From an uncultured Paracoccaceae bacterium (GTDB taxonomy: Bacteria; Pseudomonadota; Alphaproteobacteria; Rhodobacterales; Rhodobacteraceae), in contig CANLSM010000001.1 in assembly GCA_947493745.1 (NCBI GenBank), forward strand, positions 339,913 to 403,912: a stretch of DNA of 64,000 nt, in the 5' to 3' direction. The position numbers and the translations under genes are program-made. Within the stretch, counting starts at the first letter, position 1; each line of letters begins with the position of its first letter. Below are positions 17,126-26,319 of this stretch, in pieces. Under the pieces are notes generated by a model. It worked only from the letters and a program-made list of their open reading frames with translations. It was not told the origin of the DNA and ran no database searches.

Positions 17126-17126
17126 C

Positions 17127-17993
17127 ATGAGCATCGCCACCGATCCCATTCTCGAAAAGCGGCCCGAAAACCGGGTCTGGAAGAAGTTCCGGTCGCATCG
17201 CAGTGCGATGTTCGGCGGCTTCCTCGTCACCTTCTTCATCGCGATTGCCCTGCTCGCCCCGATCTTGCCGATACCGGACCCGGCGGCAACCGACTGGGGA
17301 GCGGTGCGAAAGGCCCCGAGCTGGGCGCATCCGCTCGGCACTGACGAGATCGGGCGCGATGTGTTGTCCCGGATGATATGGGGCGCGCAGGCATCGCTGC
17401 TGGCCGGTGTCATCTCGGTCTGCATTGCAGTCGCTCTGGGCGTGCCGCTGGGGATCATTGCGGGCTATTTCGGCGGCTGGAGCGATGCTGTGATCTCGCG
17501 CTGCACGGAGGCGCTTCTGGCCGCACCCTTTCTGATCCTCGCGATTGCCCTTGCGGCGTTTCTCGGGCCGTCGCTGACCAATGCGATGATCGCGATCGGC
17601 ATCTCGGCCACACCGATCTTCATCCGCCTGACCCGTGGACAGGTGCTGAACGTCCGGGCCGAGGATTACGTCGAAAGCGCACGCGCAATCGGCCTGTCAC
17701 AGGTCCGCATCCTGACCCGCTACATCTTCCCCAATGTGCTGCCGCCAATTCTGGTGCAGGCGACATTGACGATTGCGACCGCGATCATCGCGGAGGCCTC
17801 CCTTTCTTTCCTTGGCCTCGGTCAGCAACCACCGGCACCAAGCTGGGGGTCGATGCTGAACACGGCGAAGAATTTTCTCAATCAGGCACCTTGGATGGCG
17901 CTCTGGCCCGGTATCTCGATCTTTCTGGTCGTGCTGGGATTCAATCTTTTGGGTGACGGACTGCGCGATGCGCTTGATCCGCGCGAACACTGA
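17127..17993 (+). CDS. ABC transporter permease (DppC-like)
   Basis: A 288-residue permease of the DppC/OppC class. A short cytoplasmic N-terminus leads into helix one (MFGGFLVTFFIAIALLAPIL). The family loop HPLGTDEIGRDVLSRMIWGA and the EAA motif YVESARAIGLSQVRILTRYI are present. The ATG at 17127 follows the DppB stop directly; the open frame to 17091 lies inside DppB. Confidence 0.92.
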   Translation: MSIATDPILEKRPENRVWKKFRSHRSAMFGGFLVTFFIAIALLAPILPIPDPAATDWGAVRKAPSWAHPLGTDEIGRDVLSRMIWGAQASLLAGVISVCIAVALGVPLGIIAGYFGGWSDAVISRCTEALLAAPFLILAIALAAFLGPSLTNAMIAIGISATPIFIRLTRGQVLNVRAEDYVESARAIGLSQVRILTRYIFPNVLPPILVQATLTIATAIIAEASLSFLGLGQQPPAPSWGSMLNTAKNFLNQAPWMALWPGISIFLVVLGFNLLGDGLRDALDPREH

Positions 17994-18004
17994 CGGAGAC
18001 GGCC

Positions 18005-19795
18005 ATGTCCGATTTCACAACCCGCCCGGAGATACGCGGCACCTTCGGTGTCGCCACATCCACGCACTGGATCGCATCTGCTGTCGGCATGTCGATCCTG
18101 GAGAAAGGCGGGAACGCCTTTGATGCGGCTGTCGCGACGGCGCTGACCCTTCAGGTCGTCGAGCCCCATCTGAACGGACCTGCAGGCGATATGCCCGCGA
18201 TTTTCCACTCTGTCAGAGCCGGTAGGACCGAGGTCCTCTGTGCGCAGGGCCCCGCGCCGAGGGCTGCAACAATCGAGCATTATCGCGCGCAGGGACTGAC
18301 GCTCGTGCCGGGTTCCGGTCTGCTCGCGACCGTCGTCCCCGGTGCGTTCGATGGCTGGATGCTGATGCTGCGCGATCATGGCACGATGGGTCTGCGAGAG
18401 GTTCTGCAACCCGCGATCGACTATGCGCGGGACGGCCATCCCGTGCTGCCGCGCGTGTCCAACATGATTGCCGATCTTGCCGGTTTCTTTGCGCAGGAAT
18501 GGCCCAGCTCGGCAGAGGTCTGGACACCGGACGGGAGGGCGCCCGGGCCAAATACACTTTTCAGGAACCCCGATCTTGCGCGGACCTATGAGCGGCTGGT
18601 CGAGATCGGCGAGGCCTTCGATGGCCCGCGTGAGGGACAGATCGACAAGACGCGCGAGGCGTGGCGATCCGGCTTTGTGGCCGATGCGATATTCGACTAT
18701 CTGGCCGATGCGCATGTGATGGATGTATCTGACGCCAAACACTCCGCCGTTCTGGCGCGAAAGGACATGGAAGACTGGGAGGCCACATATGAGCCTGCCC
18801 TCACTTGCGAATATGCGGGCTGGACGCTTCACAAGACCGGGCCATGGGGACAGGGGCCGGTGCTGTTGCAGGCGCTGGCGCTGCTCAAGGGTATTGATAT
18901 TGCTGCCATGGACCCGGACGGGGACGAGTTTGTCCACACGGTGATCGAGGCGATGAAACTCGCCTATGCGGATCGGGAAGCCTATTACGGCGACCCCGAT
19001 CACAGCGATATTCCCATCGAATACCTGCTGAGTGATGCCTACGCGCAGGAGCGGCGCAAGCTGATCACAGCGAGGGCCTCGCATGATCAGCGCCCGGGCC
19101 GGGTTCCGGGATTCGAGCATCTTGCGGATGCCTGCATTGCCCGGGCCGCGCAGGATTTCGGGGTGACCGGCGTGGCGGCGCAGGAGCCGACGATGGCCCA
19201 TCTGACCGAGAAACGTGGCGACACGGTGCATCTCGATATCATTGATCGATGGGGGAACATGGTAGCGTCAACACCGTCGGGTGGATGGCTGCAGAGTTCC
19301 CCGGTCATCCCTGGTCTCGGCTTTCCGCTCAACTCGCGCGCGCAGATGTTCTGGCTTGAAGACGGGCTGCCAAGTTCGCTGGCGCCGGGAAGACGGCCGC
19401 GCACGACACTCACCCCCTCGCTGGCAGAGAAGGACGGCGCCCGGCTGGTTTTCGGCACGCCGGGCGGCGACCAGCAGGACCAGTGGCAGCTGATCTGGTT
19501 CCTGCGGTTTGTGCATTTCGGAATGAACCTGCAGGAGGCGATGGACGCCCCCCTATTTCATTCGATGCACTTTCAAGGTTCGTTCTATCCACGCGAGGCA
19601 AGGCCCGGCGAGATGATGATCGAGCCTGCATTCGATGATCACGTCATTGAAGCGCTACGCAAGCGCGGCCACAAGGTCACGGTTGCCGAACCCTGGAGCG
19701 TCGGGCGTCTGACTGCCGCCATGCGCCAGGCCGATGGTCAGTTGCGTGCGGCGGCAACCCCGAGAATGATGCAAGCATATGCGGTGGGACGATGA
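18005..19795 (+). CDS. ggt: Gamma-glutamyltransferase family protein
   Basis: A 596-residue Ntn-hydrolase precursor of the gamma-glutamyltranspeptidase family, which self-cleaves to expose a catalytic Thr. That residue is probably Thr407 in RGDTVHLDIIDRWGNMVAST. The usual oxyanion Gly-Gly appears as FGTPGGDQQDQW. No signal peptide is visible, so it acts in the cytoplasm, unlike E. coli Ggt. That fits hydrolysis of an imported gamma-glutamyl compound or a related amide. Members of this branch also include acylases and unknown amidases. It follows the permease by 11 bp and overlaps the DUF1028 gene by 4 bp. Confidence 0.87.
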   Translation: MSDFTTRPEIRGTFGVATSTHWIASAVGMSILEKGGNAFDAAVATALTLQVVEPHLNGPAGDMPAIFHSVRAGRTEVLCAQGPAPRAATIEHYRAQGLTLVPGSGLLATVVPGAFDGWMLMLRDHGTMGLREVLQPAIDYARDGHPVLPRVSNMIADLAGFFAQEWPSSAEVWTPDGRAPGPNTLFRNPDLARTYERLVEIGEAFDGPREGQIDKTREAWRSGFVADAIFDYLADAHVMDVSDAKHSAVLARKDMEDWEATYEPALTCEYAGWTLHKTGPWGQGPVLLQALALLKGIDIAAMDPDGDEFVHTVIEAMKLAYADREAYYGDPDHSDIPIEYLLSDAYAQERRKLITARASHDQRPGRVPGFEHLADACIARAAQDFGVTGVAAQEPTMAHLTEKRGDTVHLDIIDRWGNMVASTPSGGWLQSSPVIPGLGFPLNSRAQMFWLEDGLPSSLAPGRRPRTTLTPSLAEKDGARLVFGTPGGDQQDQWQLIWFLRFVHFGMNLQEAMDAPLFHSMHFQGSFYPREARPGEMMIEPAFDDHVIEALRKRGHKVTVAEPWSVGRLTAAMRQADGQLRAAATPRMMQAYAVGR

Positions 19796-20544
19796 CCTAT
19801 TCACTGATCGCCAAGGATACCGAAACCGGGGCAGTTGGCCTGATCGTTGCCAGCAGGTTCTTTGCCTGCGGTGCGGTGGTGCCCTATCTCAACGCCAGGG
19901 TTGCAGTTGCCAGTCAGGCATTCTGCAATCCGGTCTGGGGGACCGAAGGTCGCGCGCGTCTCGATGCCGGTGAGGTGGCCGATGTCGTTCTTGCCGATCT
20001 GGTCGCTCGCGATGAGGGGCGGGCAATCCGACAGGCCCATATGATGGATGCCAAGGGACGTTTCGCGGCGCATACCGGTGCAGATTGCGTGGATTGGGCG
20101 GGGCATCTGATCGGCGCGAACCACTCGGTCTCGGGCAACATGCTGACGGGCCAGCGCGTCATCGAGGCAACGTCGCAGGCATATCTCTCGGGCGAGGGTG
20201 TGCCTTTCGCGGAGCGGCTCATTACGGCCATGCAGGCAGGCGAGGCCGAAGGCGGTGACAAGCGCGGACGCCAGGCGGCTGGTCTGGTGATCCATGACGG
20301 GCAGGACCACCCCTGGCTCGATCTGCGGGCGGATGATCACGCCGATCCGCTGGCGGAGTTGTCGCGCCTCTGGGACGTGGCATGTGAGCGTTACATCCAT
20401 TTCGCCAAGGGCATGCCCAGTCGCGAGCGGTTTTCGGGATATCCAACACGGGACGGGATCGATGCCGACATCGCGGCCGCCGAAGCCAGGCGGAAGGCGG
20501 AAGGCCGGGCTTCGAGATCGCACGCGACGGAGACCGGGCTTTGA
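19792..20544 (+). CDS. DUF1028 family protein (Ntn-hydrolase-like)
   Basis: A 250-residue DUF1028 protein. The family has an Ntn-hydrolase-like fold and often sits beside ABC importers and gamma-glutamyltransferase-like genes; its substrate is unproven. Conserved parts are SLIAKDTETGAVGLIVASRF at the N-terminus, then GADCVDWAGHLIGANHSVSGNML and DLRADDHADPLAELSRLWD. The ATG overlaps the ggt stop (ATGA). A second amidase acting on the same imported compound is the simplest idea. Confidence 0.87.
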   Translation: MTYSLIAKDTETGAVGLIVASRFFACGAVVPYLNARVAVASQAFCNPVWGTEGRARLDAGEVADVVLADLVARDEGRAIRQAHMMDAKGRFAAHTGADCVDWAGHLIGANHSVSGNMLTGQRVIEATSQAYLSGEGVPFAERLITAMQAGEAEGGDKRGRQAAGLVIHDGQDHPWLDLRADDHADPLAELSRLWDVACERYIHFAKGMPSRERFSGYPTRDGIDADIAAAEARRKAEGRASRSHATETGL

Positions 20545-20618
20545 CCGGGGATGTTGTTCAGCCGATCGCGATGATGCATATGGCTTCCCGTGTTTCATCT
20601 GGCTGGTGAGTGGCGCCC

Positions 20619-21359
20619 ATGTCGAGCATTGCTGATCCCGATCCGGTGGTCTCTGTCAAGAAGCAGGTCCTGGCTCTTCTGAGCACCGGGGAGCTTCGCG
20701 CCGATGGTCGTCTGCCGACCGAGCGCGAACTGTCCGAGCGTTTTGACGTTGGCCGTCGCTTCGTGCGCCGGGCGCTCGATCAGCTTGAGGCGGACGGGCT
20801 TGTCTGGCGACGTCAGGGCAAGGGCACGTTCGCGGGGCAGCCCTCCGATCCGACCGGCGAACTTGCGGCCCGGATCACCGGCGAGACCAATGCATTGCAG
20901 GTTATGGAGGCGCGGCTTTGTATCGAGCCGGAACTGGCTGCGCTGTGCGCCAGGCGCGCCTGTGCGGAAGAAGTGGACCGCATGCGCAGACTGGCTCAGC
21001 GCCAGTTCGAGTCCGGGGATCCGCAGGCGATGGAGTTATGGGATGGTGCCCTGCATCGTCTGATTGCCCAATGCGCGCGCAACAAGCCTCTGCTGACGGC
21101 ATTTGCCCTGCTGGATGAGATCCGCTGCAATCCCGAATGGGTCGCGATGCGGGCCCGCGCCCGGACCAGGGCGTCCCTGCAGGTGACCAGCAACGAGCAT
21201 CTGGTGATCATCGATGCGATTGCCGCCGGTCAGCCGGAGGCCGCGCGGGCCGCCATGCATGACCATCTGTCGACCCGTTTTGCGGCGCTTCAGGAAGAGC
21301 TCGGGGATGTTCTGGAGATGCAGGAAAGCAGTTTCTTCCGCCAGGACCTGAAGTTGTGA
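20619..21359 (+). CDS. GntR family regulator, FadR subfamily
   Basis: A 246-residue regulator. The N-terminal winged helix is LRADGRLPTERELSERFDVG, then RRFVRRALDQLEADGLVWRR. The all-helical FCD effector domain has ARLCIEPELAALCARR and AMELWDGALHRLIAQCARNK. A GTG at 20610 is an alternative start. It lies 74 bp after DUF1028 as the last gene of the uptake operon. It probably represses that operon until the substrate or a breakdown product binds; the dyad at 12408-12428 is a candidate site. Confidence 0.9.
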   Translation: MSSIADPDPVVSVKKQVLALLSTGELRADGRLPTERELSERFDVGRRFVRRALDQLEADGLVWRRQGKGTFAGQPSDPTGELAARITGETNALQVMEARLCIEPELAALCARRACAEEVDRMRRLAQRQFESGDPQAMELWDGALHRLIAQCARNKPLLTAFALLDEIRCNPEWVAMRARARTRASLQVTSNEHLVIIDAIAAGQPEAARAAMHDHLSTRFAALQEELGDVLEMQESSFFRQDLKL

Positions 21360-21432
21360 GATTGCGATGGCTCGCCGGAGCGTCTGGGTTCGGTGATCCC
21401 CTCACTCACTGGCCCGGAAGTCAGCATACGAT

Positions 21433-21518
21433 GGGGACATTCGGCGCTCGCGCCGCGTCTGCGGCGTGCCCCGGTGCCAGATGAGACTTGTGCATCCGCA
21501 CGAAGTGGTTTGTCATCT
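21433..21518. other. Nested stems between the GntR gene and mtnA
   Basis: This 263-bp gap holds a GC-rich hairpin CGCCGC-gtct-GCGGCG (21451-21466) flanked by GGGG (21433) and CCCC (21469), perhaps terminating the uptake operon. A second structure has AGATGA (21479-21484) pairing with TCATCT (21513-21518) around a GTGC-atcc-GCAC hairpin (21490-21501). I do not recognise a known SAM or SAH riboswitch class. The rest of the gap is AT-rich and probably carries the mtnA promoter. Confidence 0.3.
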
Positions 21519-21622
21519 CATGTAAAAATTAACGCAAATACTGCATAACGGATTTTCGCCTTCGTGGGATGGCCGTGGAGGGTATGCTGCCTTGGGCGTG
21601 GTGCAATTGAAAAGGGACTGCC

Positions 21623-22723
21623 ATGAAAATCAATGGAAAGCCGTTCCGTTCCATCTGGTACGATGCCGATCAGGCGGTGGTCAGGATCATAGACCAACGC
21701 TGGCTTCCCCATGAGCTGCGCATCACCACGTTGAAAACATTGGAAGAATTTGAGACAGCGATTGTCGAGATGTGGGTGCGGGGTGCGCCGTTGATCGGGG
21801 CGACCGCAGCGTACGGAATTGCAGAACAGATGGCGCGTGACCCCGGCGATGGCTCACTGGAGCAGGCCTGGGAACGGCTTCATTCGACACGGCCCACAGC
21901 GATCAATCTGCGCTGGGCGCTGGATCGGTGTCGCGCGGCATTGTTGCCGCTTTCGCCGCAGGATCGCGCGCAGGCCGCCTTCCAGCTTGCCCATGAGCTT
22001 TGTGACGAGGATGTGGAGATCAACCGCAGCATCGGTTTGCATGGTCTGAAGCTGATCCGCGAGATTGCCGCGAAAAAACCGGGTGAGCCGGTGCGTCTGC
22101 TCACCCATTGCAATGCGGGCTGGATCGCCACCGTGGATTTCGGCACGGCGACCAGCCCGATGTATCATGCCGCCGACGCCGGTGTTCCGATCCACGTCTG
22201 GGTGGATGAGACGCGGCCTCGCAATCAGGGCGCGCTGACGTCATGGGAGCTTGGCAGCCACGGGATCAGCCACGCCTATATCACCGACAATGCCGGTGGG
22301 CATCTGATGCAGCGAGGTCAGGTCGATATGGTGATTGTCGGAACTGACCGGACAACCGCCGAGGGTGATGTGTGCAACAAGATTGGCACCTATCTCAAGG
22401 CGCTGGCGGCCCGTGACAACGGGGTGCCGTTCTACGTCGCGCTGCCGTCGCCGACGATTGACTGGACCGTGCGTGACGGGTTGACGGAAATTCCGATTGA
22501 AGAGCGTAGCCCCCGCGAAGTGACGCATATTCAGGGACAGACTGCGGACGGGATCAGTGAGGTGCAGGTCACGCCGGACGGAACCGAAGGTGGCAATCCG
22601 GCCTTTGACGTGACACCGGCCCGGCTCGTTACCGGCCTGATCACCGAGCGCGGAATCTGCGCGGCATCCGAGCAAGGTCTTGCGGGTCTCTTCCCTGACC
22701 TCGCATCCAAGGCGGCGGGCTAG
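21623..22723 (+). CDS. mtnA: S-methyl-5-thioribose-1-phosphate isomerase
   Basis: A 366-residue isomerase of the methionine-salvage or methylthioadenosine shunt, converting methylthioribose 1-phosphate to the ribulose form. It belongs to the eIF2B-alpha-like fold. The catalytic Cys is in [17 protein letters not shown] and the Asp in [20 protein letters not shown]. No other mtn gene is in the window. It converges on rlmN, the two stop codons sharing the same CTAG. Confidence 0.92.
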   Translation: MKINGKPFRSIWYDADQAVVRIIDQRWLPHELRITTLKTLEEFETAIVEMWVRGAPLIGATAAYGIAEQMARDPGDGSLEQAWERLHSTRPTAINLRWALDRCRAALLPLSPQDRAQAAFQLAHELCDEDVEINRSIGLHGLKLIREIAAKKPGEPVRLLTHCNAGWIATVDFGTATSPMYHAADAGVPIHVWVDETRPRNQGALTSWELGSHGISHAYITDNAGGHLMQRGQVDMVIVGTDRTTAEGDVCNKIGTYLKALAARDNGVPFYVALPSPTIDWTVRDGLTEIPIEERSPREVTHIQGQTADGISEVQVTPDGTEGGNPAFDVTPARLVTGLITERGICAASEQGLAGLFPDLASKAAG

Positions 22724-23880
22724 AGCTCGGCTTCGATCTGGGCGCGGGACTTTCGCGCTCGTTCGGTCGCTGACTTCAACTGTCCGCAGGCCGCCATGAT
22801 GTCCTCGCCACGCGGTGTGCGCACAGGCGAGGCATAACCGGCCTTGTTCACGATGTCCGAGAATGCCTCGATCCGGTCCCAGTCACTGCGCTCGTAAGGC
22901 GCTCCGGGCCAGGGATTGAACGGGATCAGGTTGATCTTGGCAGGGATACCCGCAATCAGCTTGACCAACCGCCGCGCGTCCGCATCGCTGTCATTCACGC
23001 CCTTGAGCATGACGTATTCAAAGGTGATCCGTTCAGAGTTCGACAGGCGCGGATAGTCGTGACAGGCCTTGATCAGCGCCTCGATATTCCAGCGTTTGTT
23101 GATCGGAACCAGCTTGTCGCGCACCTCATCCGTTGTGGCGTGGAAGGAAATGGCGAGCATGCAGCCGATCTCATCGCCGGCGCGTGCGATCTCCGGCACA
23201 ACACCAGAAGTCGAGAGCGTGATCCGTCGGCGGCTCAGCGAAATGCCCTCGTTGTCCATTGCGATTTTCATCGCGTCGCGCACATTGTCGGTGTTGTAAA
23301 GCGGCTCGCCCATGCCCATCAGAACGATGTTGGAGACCAGACGCTTGTCGCCCGGTGCCAGCGCCCATTCATCAAGATCATCGCGGGCGACGAGGATCTG
23401 TCCCACGATCTCCGCAGGTGTCAGGTTGCGCACCAGCTTCTGCGTGCCGGTGTGACAGAAGGAACAGGTCAGTGTGCAACCAACCTGGCTGGAAATGCAG
23501 AGTGTACCGCGATCTTCCTCGGGGATGTAGACCGCCTCGACCTCATGCCCTCCAGCGATCCGCAAGAGGTACTTCCGTGTTCCGTCGCTGGAGATCTGGC
23601 GTGTCACGACGTCCGGTCGGGTGATCTCGAAATTTTCGGCCAACAGCGCCCGATACGGCTTTGCGAGATTGGTCATCTCGTCGAAATCCCGGACGCCCTT
23701 CTGATAGAGCCATTGCCAAACCTGGCCCGCACGCATCTTGACCTGTTTCTCGGAAGTCCCCGCTTCGATGAGCGCGTCCCGCAGCCTCTCCCGCGTCAGC
23801 CCGATGAGATTCGGTCGTGTGACCGTCTCCTTGCGCGGGACTGTCAGAACATCCGGAGTGATCGGCAGGCTGGCGGACAT
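22720..23880 (-). CDS. rlmN: 23S rRNA (adenine(2503)-C(2))-methyltransferase
   Basis: A 386-residue radical-SAM enzyme that methylates A2503 of 23S rRNA and A37 of some tRNAs. The cluster motif is CTLTCSFC. The methyl-carrier Cys is in the C-terminal [12 protein letters not shown], and the SAM-binding MGMGEPL is present. I chose the ATG at 23880, typical of alphaproteobacterial RlmN; one at 23943 adds 21 residues that span a stable hairpin. The gene stands alone behind the IalB gene. Confidence 0.93.
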   Translation of the reverse strand: MSASLPITPDVLTVPRKETVTRPNLIGLTRERLRDALIEAGTSEKQVKMRAGQVWQWLYQKGVRDFDEMTNLAKPYRALLAENFEITRPDVVTRQISSDGTRKYLLRIAGGHEVEAVYIPEEDRGTLCISSQVGCTLTCSFCHTGTQKLVRNLTPAEIVGQILVARDDLDEWALAPGDKRLVSNIVLMGMGEPLYNTDNVRDAMKIAMDNEGISLSRRRITLSTSGVVPEIARAGDEIGCMLAISFHATTDEVRDKLVPINKRWNIEALIKACHDYPRLSNSERITFEYVMLKGVNDSDADARRLVKLIAGIPAKINLIPFNPWPGAPYERSDWDRIEAFSDIVNKAGYASPVRTPRGEDIMAACGQLKSATERARKSRAQIEAEL

Positions 23881-23904
23881 GTCTTTCGGGGCTCCAATGT
23901 CAAA

Positions 23905-23928
23905 CGCCTCCCACGGGGGTGAGAGGCG
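23905..23928 (-). terminator. Hairpin between the IalB gene and rlmN
   Basis: CGCCTCCCAC and GTGAGAGGCG pair at nine of ten positions around a GGGG loop. On the minus strand it lies 31 bp after the IalB stop and is followed by TTTGACATT, a weak T-run. It probably terminates the IalB transcript, though it would also sit in the rlmN leader. Confidence 0.45.
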
Positions 23929-23959
23929 CCGGAACGTTATCACAATTCAGCGGACCTGC

Positions 23960-24505
23960 CTAATTGCAGAGCTCCTGAGCTTTTTCAAGAGCAGCCGAGA
24001 AGCCGAGCAGAGAAAACTCGTCAGTTGTGACCGTCCCGCGGGCAGAGCGGGCGACAAGTGTCGCCGCAGACCCGCGGCGCATGGCGGCCACAATCTCGGC
24101 GTCCTTGTCCTTGGACGGTGGCCAGGCCCATTCGTCGGTATCGTCCGTTCCGACATTCAGCGCGAAAGAGCCGGACCCGATCCTCACATCAACCGTGCTG
24201 TCAGGTGCCAGTGGATAGCCGCTTGTATAGCTGATCTCCCTGTCGACACCCTGCGAGGGCCGGATGGTCACGAACAGGCGGATGTCACTGCGCTTGACCG
24301 TGCTGGTCACATCCTGATTGCCACGCCGGGCCTTGGTCGATGTCGGGGGCGAGACGATGAAGCACTCCTTCGGGTCACCCGGAGGGTTGAAAACGGTCCA
24401 GTCTCGAAACGCTGCCACGCTTTCCGCATCCTGCGCCAGTATCTGCTCGGTCTGAACGACACCGGCCAATGCCAGTGCTGCCGTAAAAATCATAGTCCGG
24501 ATCAT
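23960..24505 (-). CDS. Invasion-associated locus B (IalB) family protein
   Basis: A 181-residue exported protein with signal peptide MIRTMIFTAALALAGVVQTE...AQ. The IalB-type domain shows FRDWTVFNPPGDPKECFIVS near the N-terminus and a terminal Cys (QELCN) that can pair with it. The family is common in alphaproteobacteria, mostly periplasmic, and no enzymatic role is settled despite the name taken from Bartonella. It stands alone; the 207 bp upstream are shared with the divergent sigma-factor gene. Confidence 0.85.
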   Translation of the reverse strand: MIRTMIFTAALALAGVVQTEQILAQDAESVAAFRDWTVFNPPGDPKECFIVSPPTSTKARRGNQDVTSTVKRSDIRLFVTIRPSQGVDREISYTSGYPLAPDSTVDVRIGSGSFALNVGTDDTDEWAWPPSKDKDAEIVAAMRRGSAATLVARSARGTVTTDEFSLLGFSAALEKAQELCN

Positions 24506-24676
24506 CAGGTTTCTGCCTCCAAAACCGCCCTCACCCTTTTGCCGGGCATAAGACTGTTATTCAACCGCTCGCCTCGCGCAATTTACCGAAAGTTCCTGCC
24601 GAAATGCTAGCCCCTAGCGGATAATTTACACAAAACACCGATTTTTTGCAGGACATGTCAGAAACTCCTGCTATTT

Positions 24677-24693
24677 CAGGGCCGTGAGCCCTG
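24677..24693. promoter_or_regulatory. Dyad in the leader of the ECF sigma-factor gene
   Basis: CAGGGC-cgtga-GCCCTG is a perfect 6-bp inverted repeat ending 20 bp before the ATG at 24713. It has no T-run. It could be an operator or a leader hairpin near the ribosome-binding site. The rest of the 207-bp gap is AT-rich with no other clear element. Confidence 0.3.
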
Positions 24694-24712
24694 ATTACGG
24701 CGACTTGAGTGA

Positions 24713-25288
24713 ATGACTGACCCATCAAGCCAGGACGACATCACGCTCCTGTTGCGCATTGCACAGAAGGACCGGCAGGCCTTTGCGGCGTTTTTCGACC
24801 GTTTCGCTGTGCGGGTGAAGGCGTTCATGCTGCGTTCGGGTACCGGAATGGACGACGCGGACGAGATCGCTCAGGATGTCATGGTCTCGGTCTGGCGCCG
24901 GGCCGACAGCTTCGATCCGGCAAAGGCGGCGGTCTCGACATGGGTTTTCGCCATTGCCCGTAACCGACGCATAGACATGCTGCGCAAGCACAGCCGCCCG
25001 GCACCGGATCCGCACGACCCTCTCTTCCAGCCCGACCCGGAGCCGACGGGGATCGATGTGGTATCCGCTACCCAGACCCAGAAGCTGATGCGTGAGGCGC
25101 TGATGACCCTGCCCGACGATCAGCGGGTCGTTCTGATGGCCGCGTTTTTCGACGGGATGAGCCATGGTGAGGTCGCGGCCCATCTCGATCTCCCCCTTGG
25201 CACCGTGAAGTCCCGCATTCGCCTTGCCTTCAAACATCTGAAGGCAACCCTGCCGGCGGGGATGATGGAAGGATTGCTCGATGACTGA
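24713..25288 (+). CDS. ECF-type RNA polymerase sigma factor
   Basis: A 191-residue sigma factor. Region 2 has FAAFFDRFAVRVKAFMLRSG, the core-binding DADEIAQDVMVSVWRRADSF and the -10 reading STWVFAIARNRRIDMLRKHS. Region 4 has LPDDQRVVLMAAFFDGMSHG and LPLGTVKSRIRLAFKHLK. The closest well-known type is the RpoE/SigK group, which normally has a ChrR or other anti-sigma gene immediately after it. Here an asparaginase gene follows instead, overlapping by 8 bp, and no anti-sigma gene is seen nearby. Confidence 0.92.
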   Translation: MTDPSSQDDITLLLRIAQKDRQAFAAFFDRFAVRVKAFMLRSGTGMDDADEIAQDVMVSVWRRADSFDPAKAAVSTWVFAIARNRRIDMLRKHSRPAPDPHDPLFQPDPEPTGIDVVSATQTQKLMREALMTLPDDQRVVLMAAFFDGMSHGEVAAHLDLPLGTVKSRIRLAFKHLKATLPAGMMEGLLDD

Positions 25289-26276
25289 CCCGGTTGTGAT
25301 GGCGCGCCTGATCCGCGGCGATCTTGAGGAAGGATGCCATCGCGGCCATGCGGTGATCTGTGATGCAGGTGGTTCAATCGTCGAGGCCTGGGGCGATCCC
25401 GGTCATCTGATCTACCCGCGTTCCAGCTGCAAGATGCTGCAGGCCCTGCCGCTCGTGGAAAGCGGCGCGGCCGAGGCGGCTGGCCTCGGCTCCGAACATC
25501 TTGCGCTGGCCTGCGCCTCGCACCAGGGGGCGGATATCCACCATTCGCGGGTAAGGAAGTGGCTGCATGGCCTCGGCCTGGACGAGCCTGATTTGCGCTG
25601 TGGCTCGCAACCGCCCGGCGATCCCAAGGACCGCGCGGCCTTGCGGGAGGCAGGCGAGGCACCGGACCAGTGTCACAACAATTGCTCGGGCAAACATGCC
25701 GGTTTTCTGACATTGAACAGTCGGCTGGACGGCGGATCGGAGTATATCGACGTTGACCATCCGGTGCAGATCGCCGTGCGCCAGGCCTTCGAGGAAATGA
25801 CCGGCGAGACGTCCCCGGGGTTCGGGATAGATGGCTGTTCCGCTCCCAACTTCGCCTGTTCTCTCAAGGGACTGGCTTTGGCAATGGCGAGAATGGCGGC
25901 CCCCCAGGATCTTGGCCGCGCCCGCGCCGAAGCCTCCCGGGCGCTGGTCCGCGCCATGGGCACGCACCCGCTTCTCATCGCGGGCGAAGGTCGTGCCTGC
26001 ACGGAACTCGTGACTGCCATGCGGGGCAAGGTGGTCATAAAAACCGGAGCCGAGGCGGTTTTCGCCGCCATCCTCCCCGAACAGGGCCTGGGCCTCGCGC
26101 TCAAGATCGAAGACGGCGCAACCCGCGCCTCCGAAGCCGCCATGGCAGCTCTTCTGGTGCGGCTGGGCTGCCTTGAGCGAAATCACCCGATGATCGAGAA
26201 ACGCGCCAACGCCCCGCTTTTCAATCGCCGGAACATACCGGCCGCCCGGCTGATTGCCGATGAGGCGCTTTTCTGA
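25281..26276 (+). CDS. L-asparaginase, class 3 (rhizobial ReAV/ReAII type)
   Basis: A 331-residue asparaginase unrelated to the E. coli enzymes, hydrolysing asparagine to aspartate and ammonia. From memory of the Rhizobium etli enzyme, the catalytic residues match closely: Ser48 and Lys51 in RSSCKMLQ, Ser80 in CASHQG, zinc-ligand Cys135 and Lys138 in CSGKHAGF, Cys186 in GIDGCSAPN, and Lys254 in IKTGAEAV. It overlaps the sigma-factor gene by 8 bp, so the two are cotranscribed and probably translationally coupled. Why a sigma factor would be paired with it is unclear. Confidence 0.87.
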   Translation: MTDPVVMARLIRGDLEEGCHRGHAVICDAGGSIVEAWGDPGHLIYPRSSCKMLQALPLVESGAAEAAGLGSEHLALACASHQGADIHHSRVRKWLHGLGLDEPDLRCGSQPPGDPKDRAALREAGEAPDQCHNNCSGKHAGFLTLNSRLDGGSEYIDVDHPVQIAVRQAFEEMTGETSPGFGIDGCSAPNFACSLKGLALAMARMAAPQDLGRARAEASRALVRAMGTHPLLIAGEGRACTELVTAMRGKVVIKTGAEAVFAAILPEQGLGLALKIEDGATRASEAAMAALLVRLGCLERNHPMIEKRANAPLFNRRNIPAARLIADEALF

Positions 26277-26319
26277 TCTTCGTCTTTCCTTAAATATCCC
26301 CGCCGGAGGCGTAAATCTT

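Noticed and set aside
17882-19231. 449-codon minus-strand frame opposite the gamma-glutamyltransferase gene
   Set aside because: Antisense shadow with no conserved motif.
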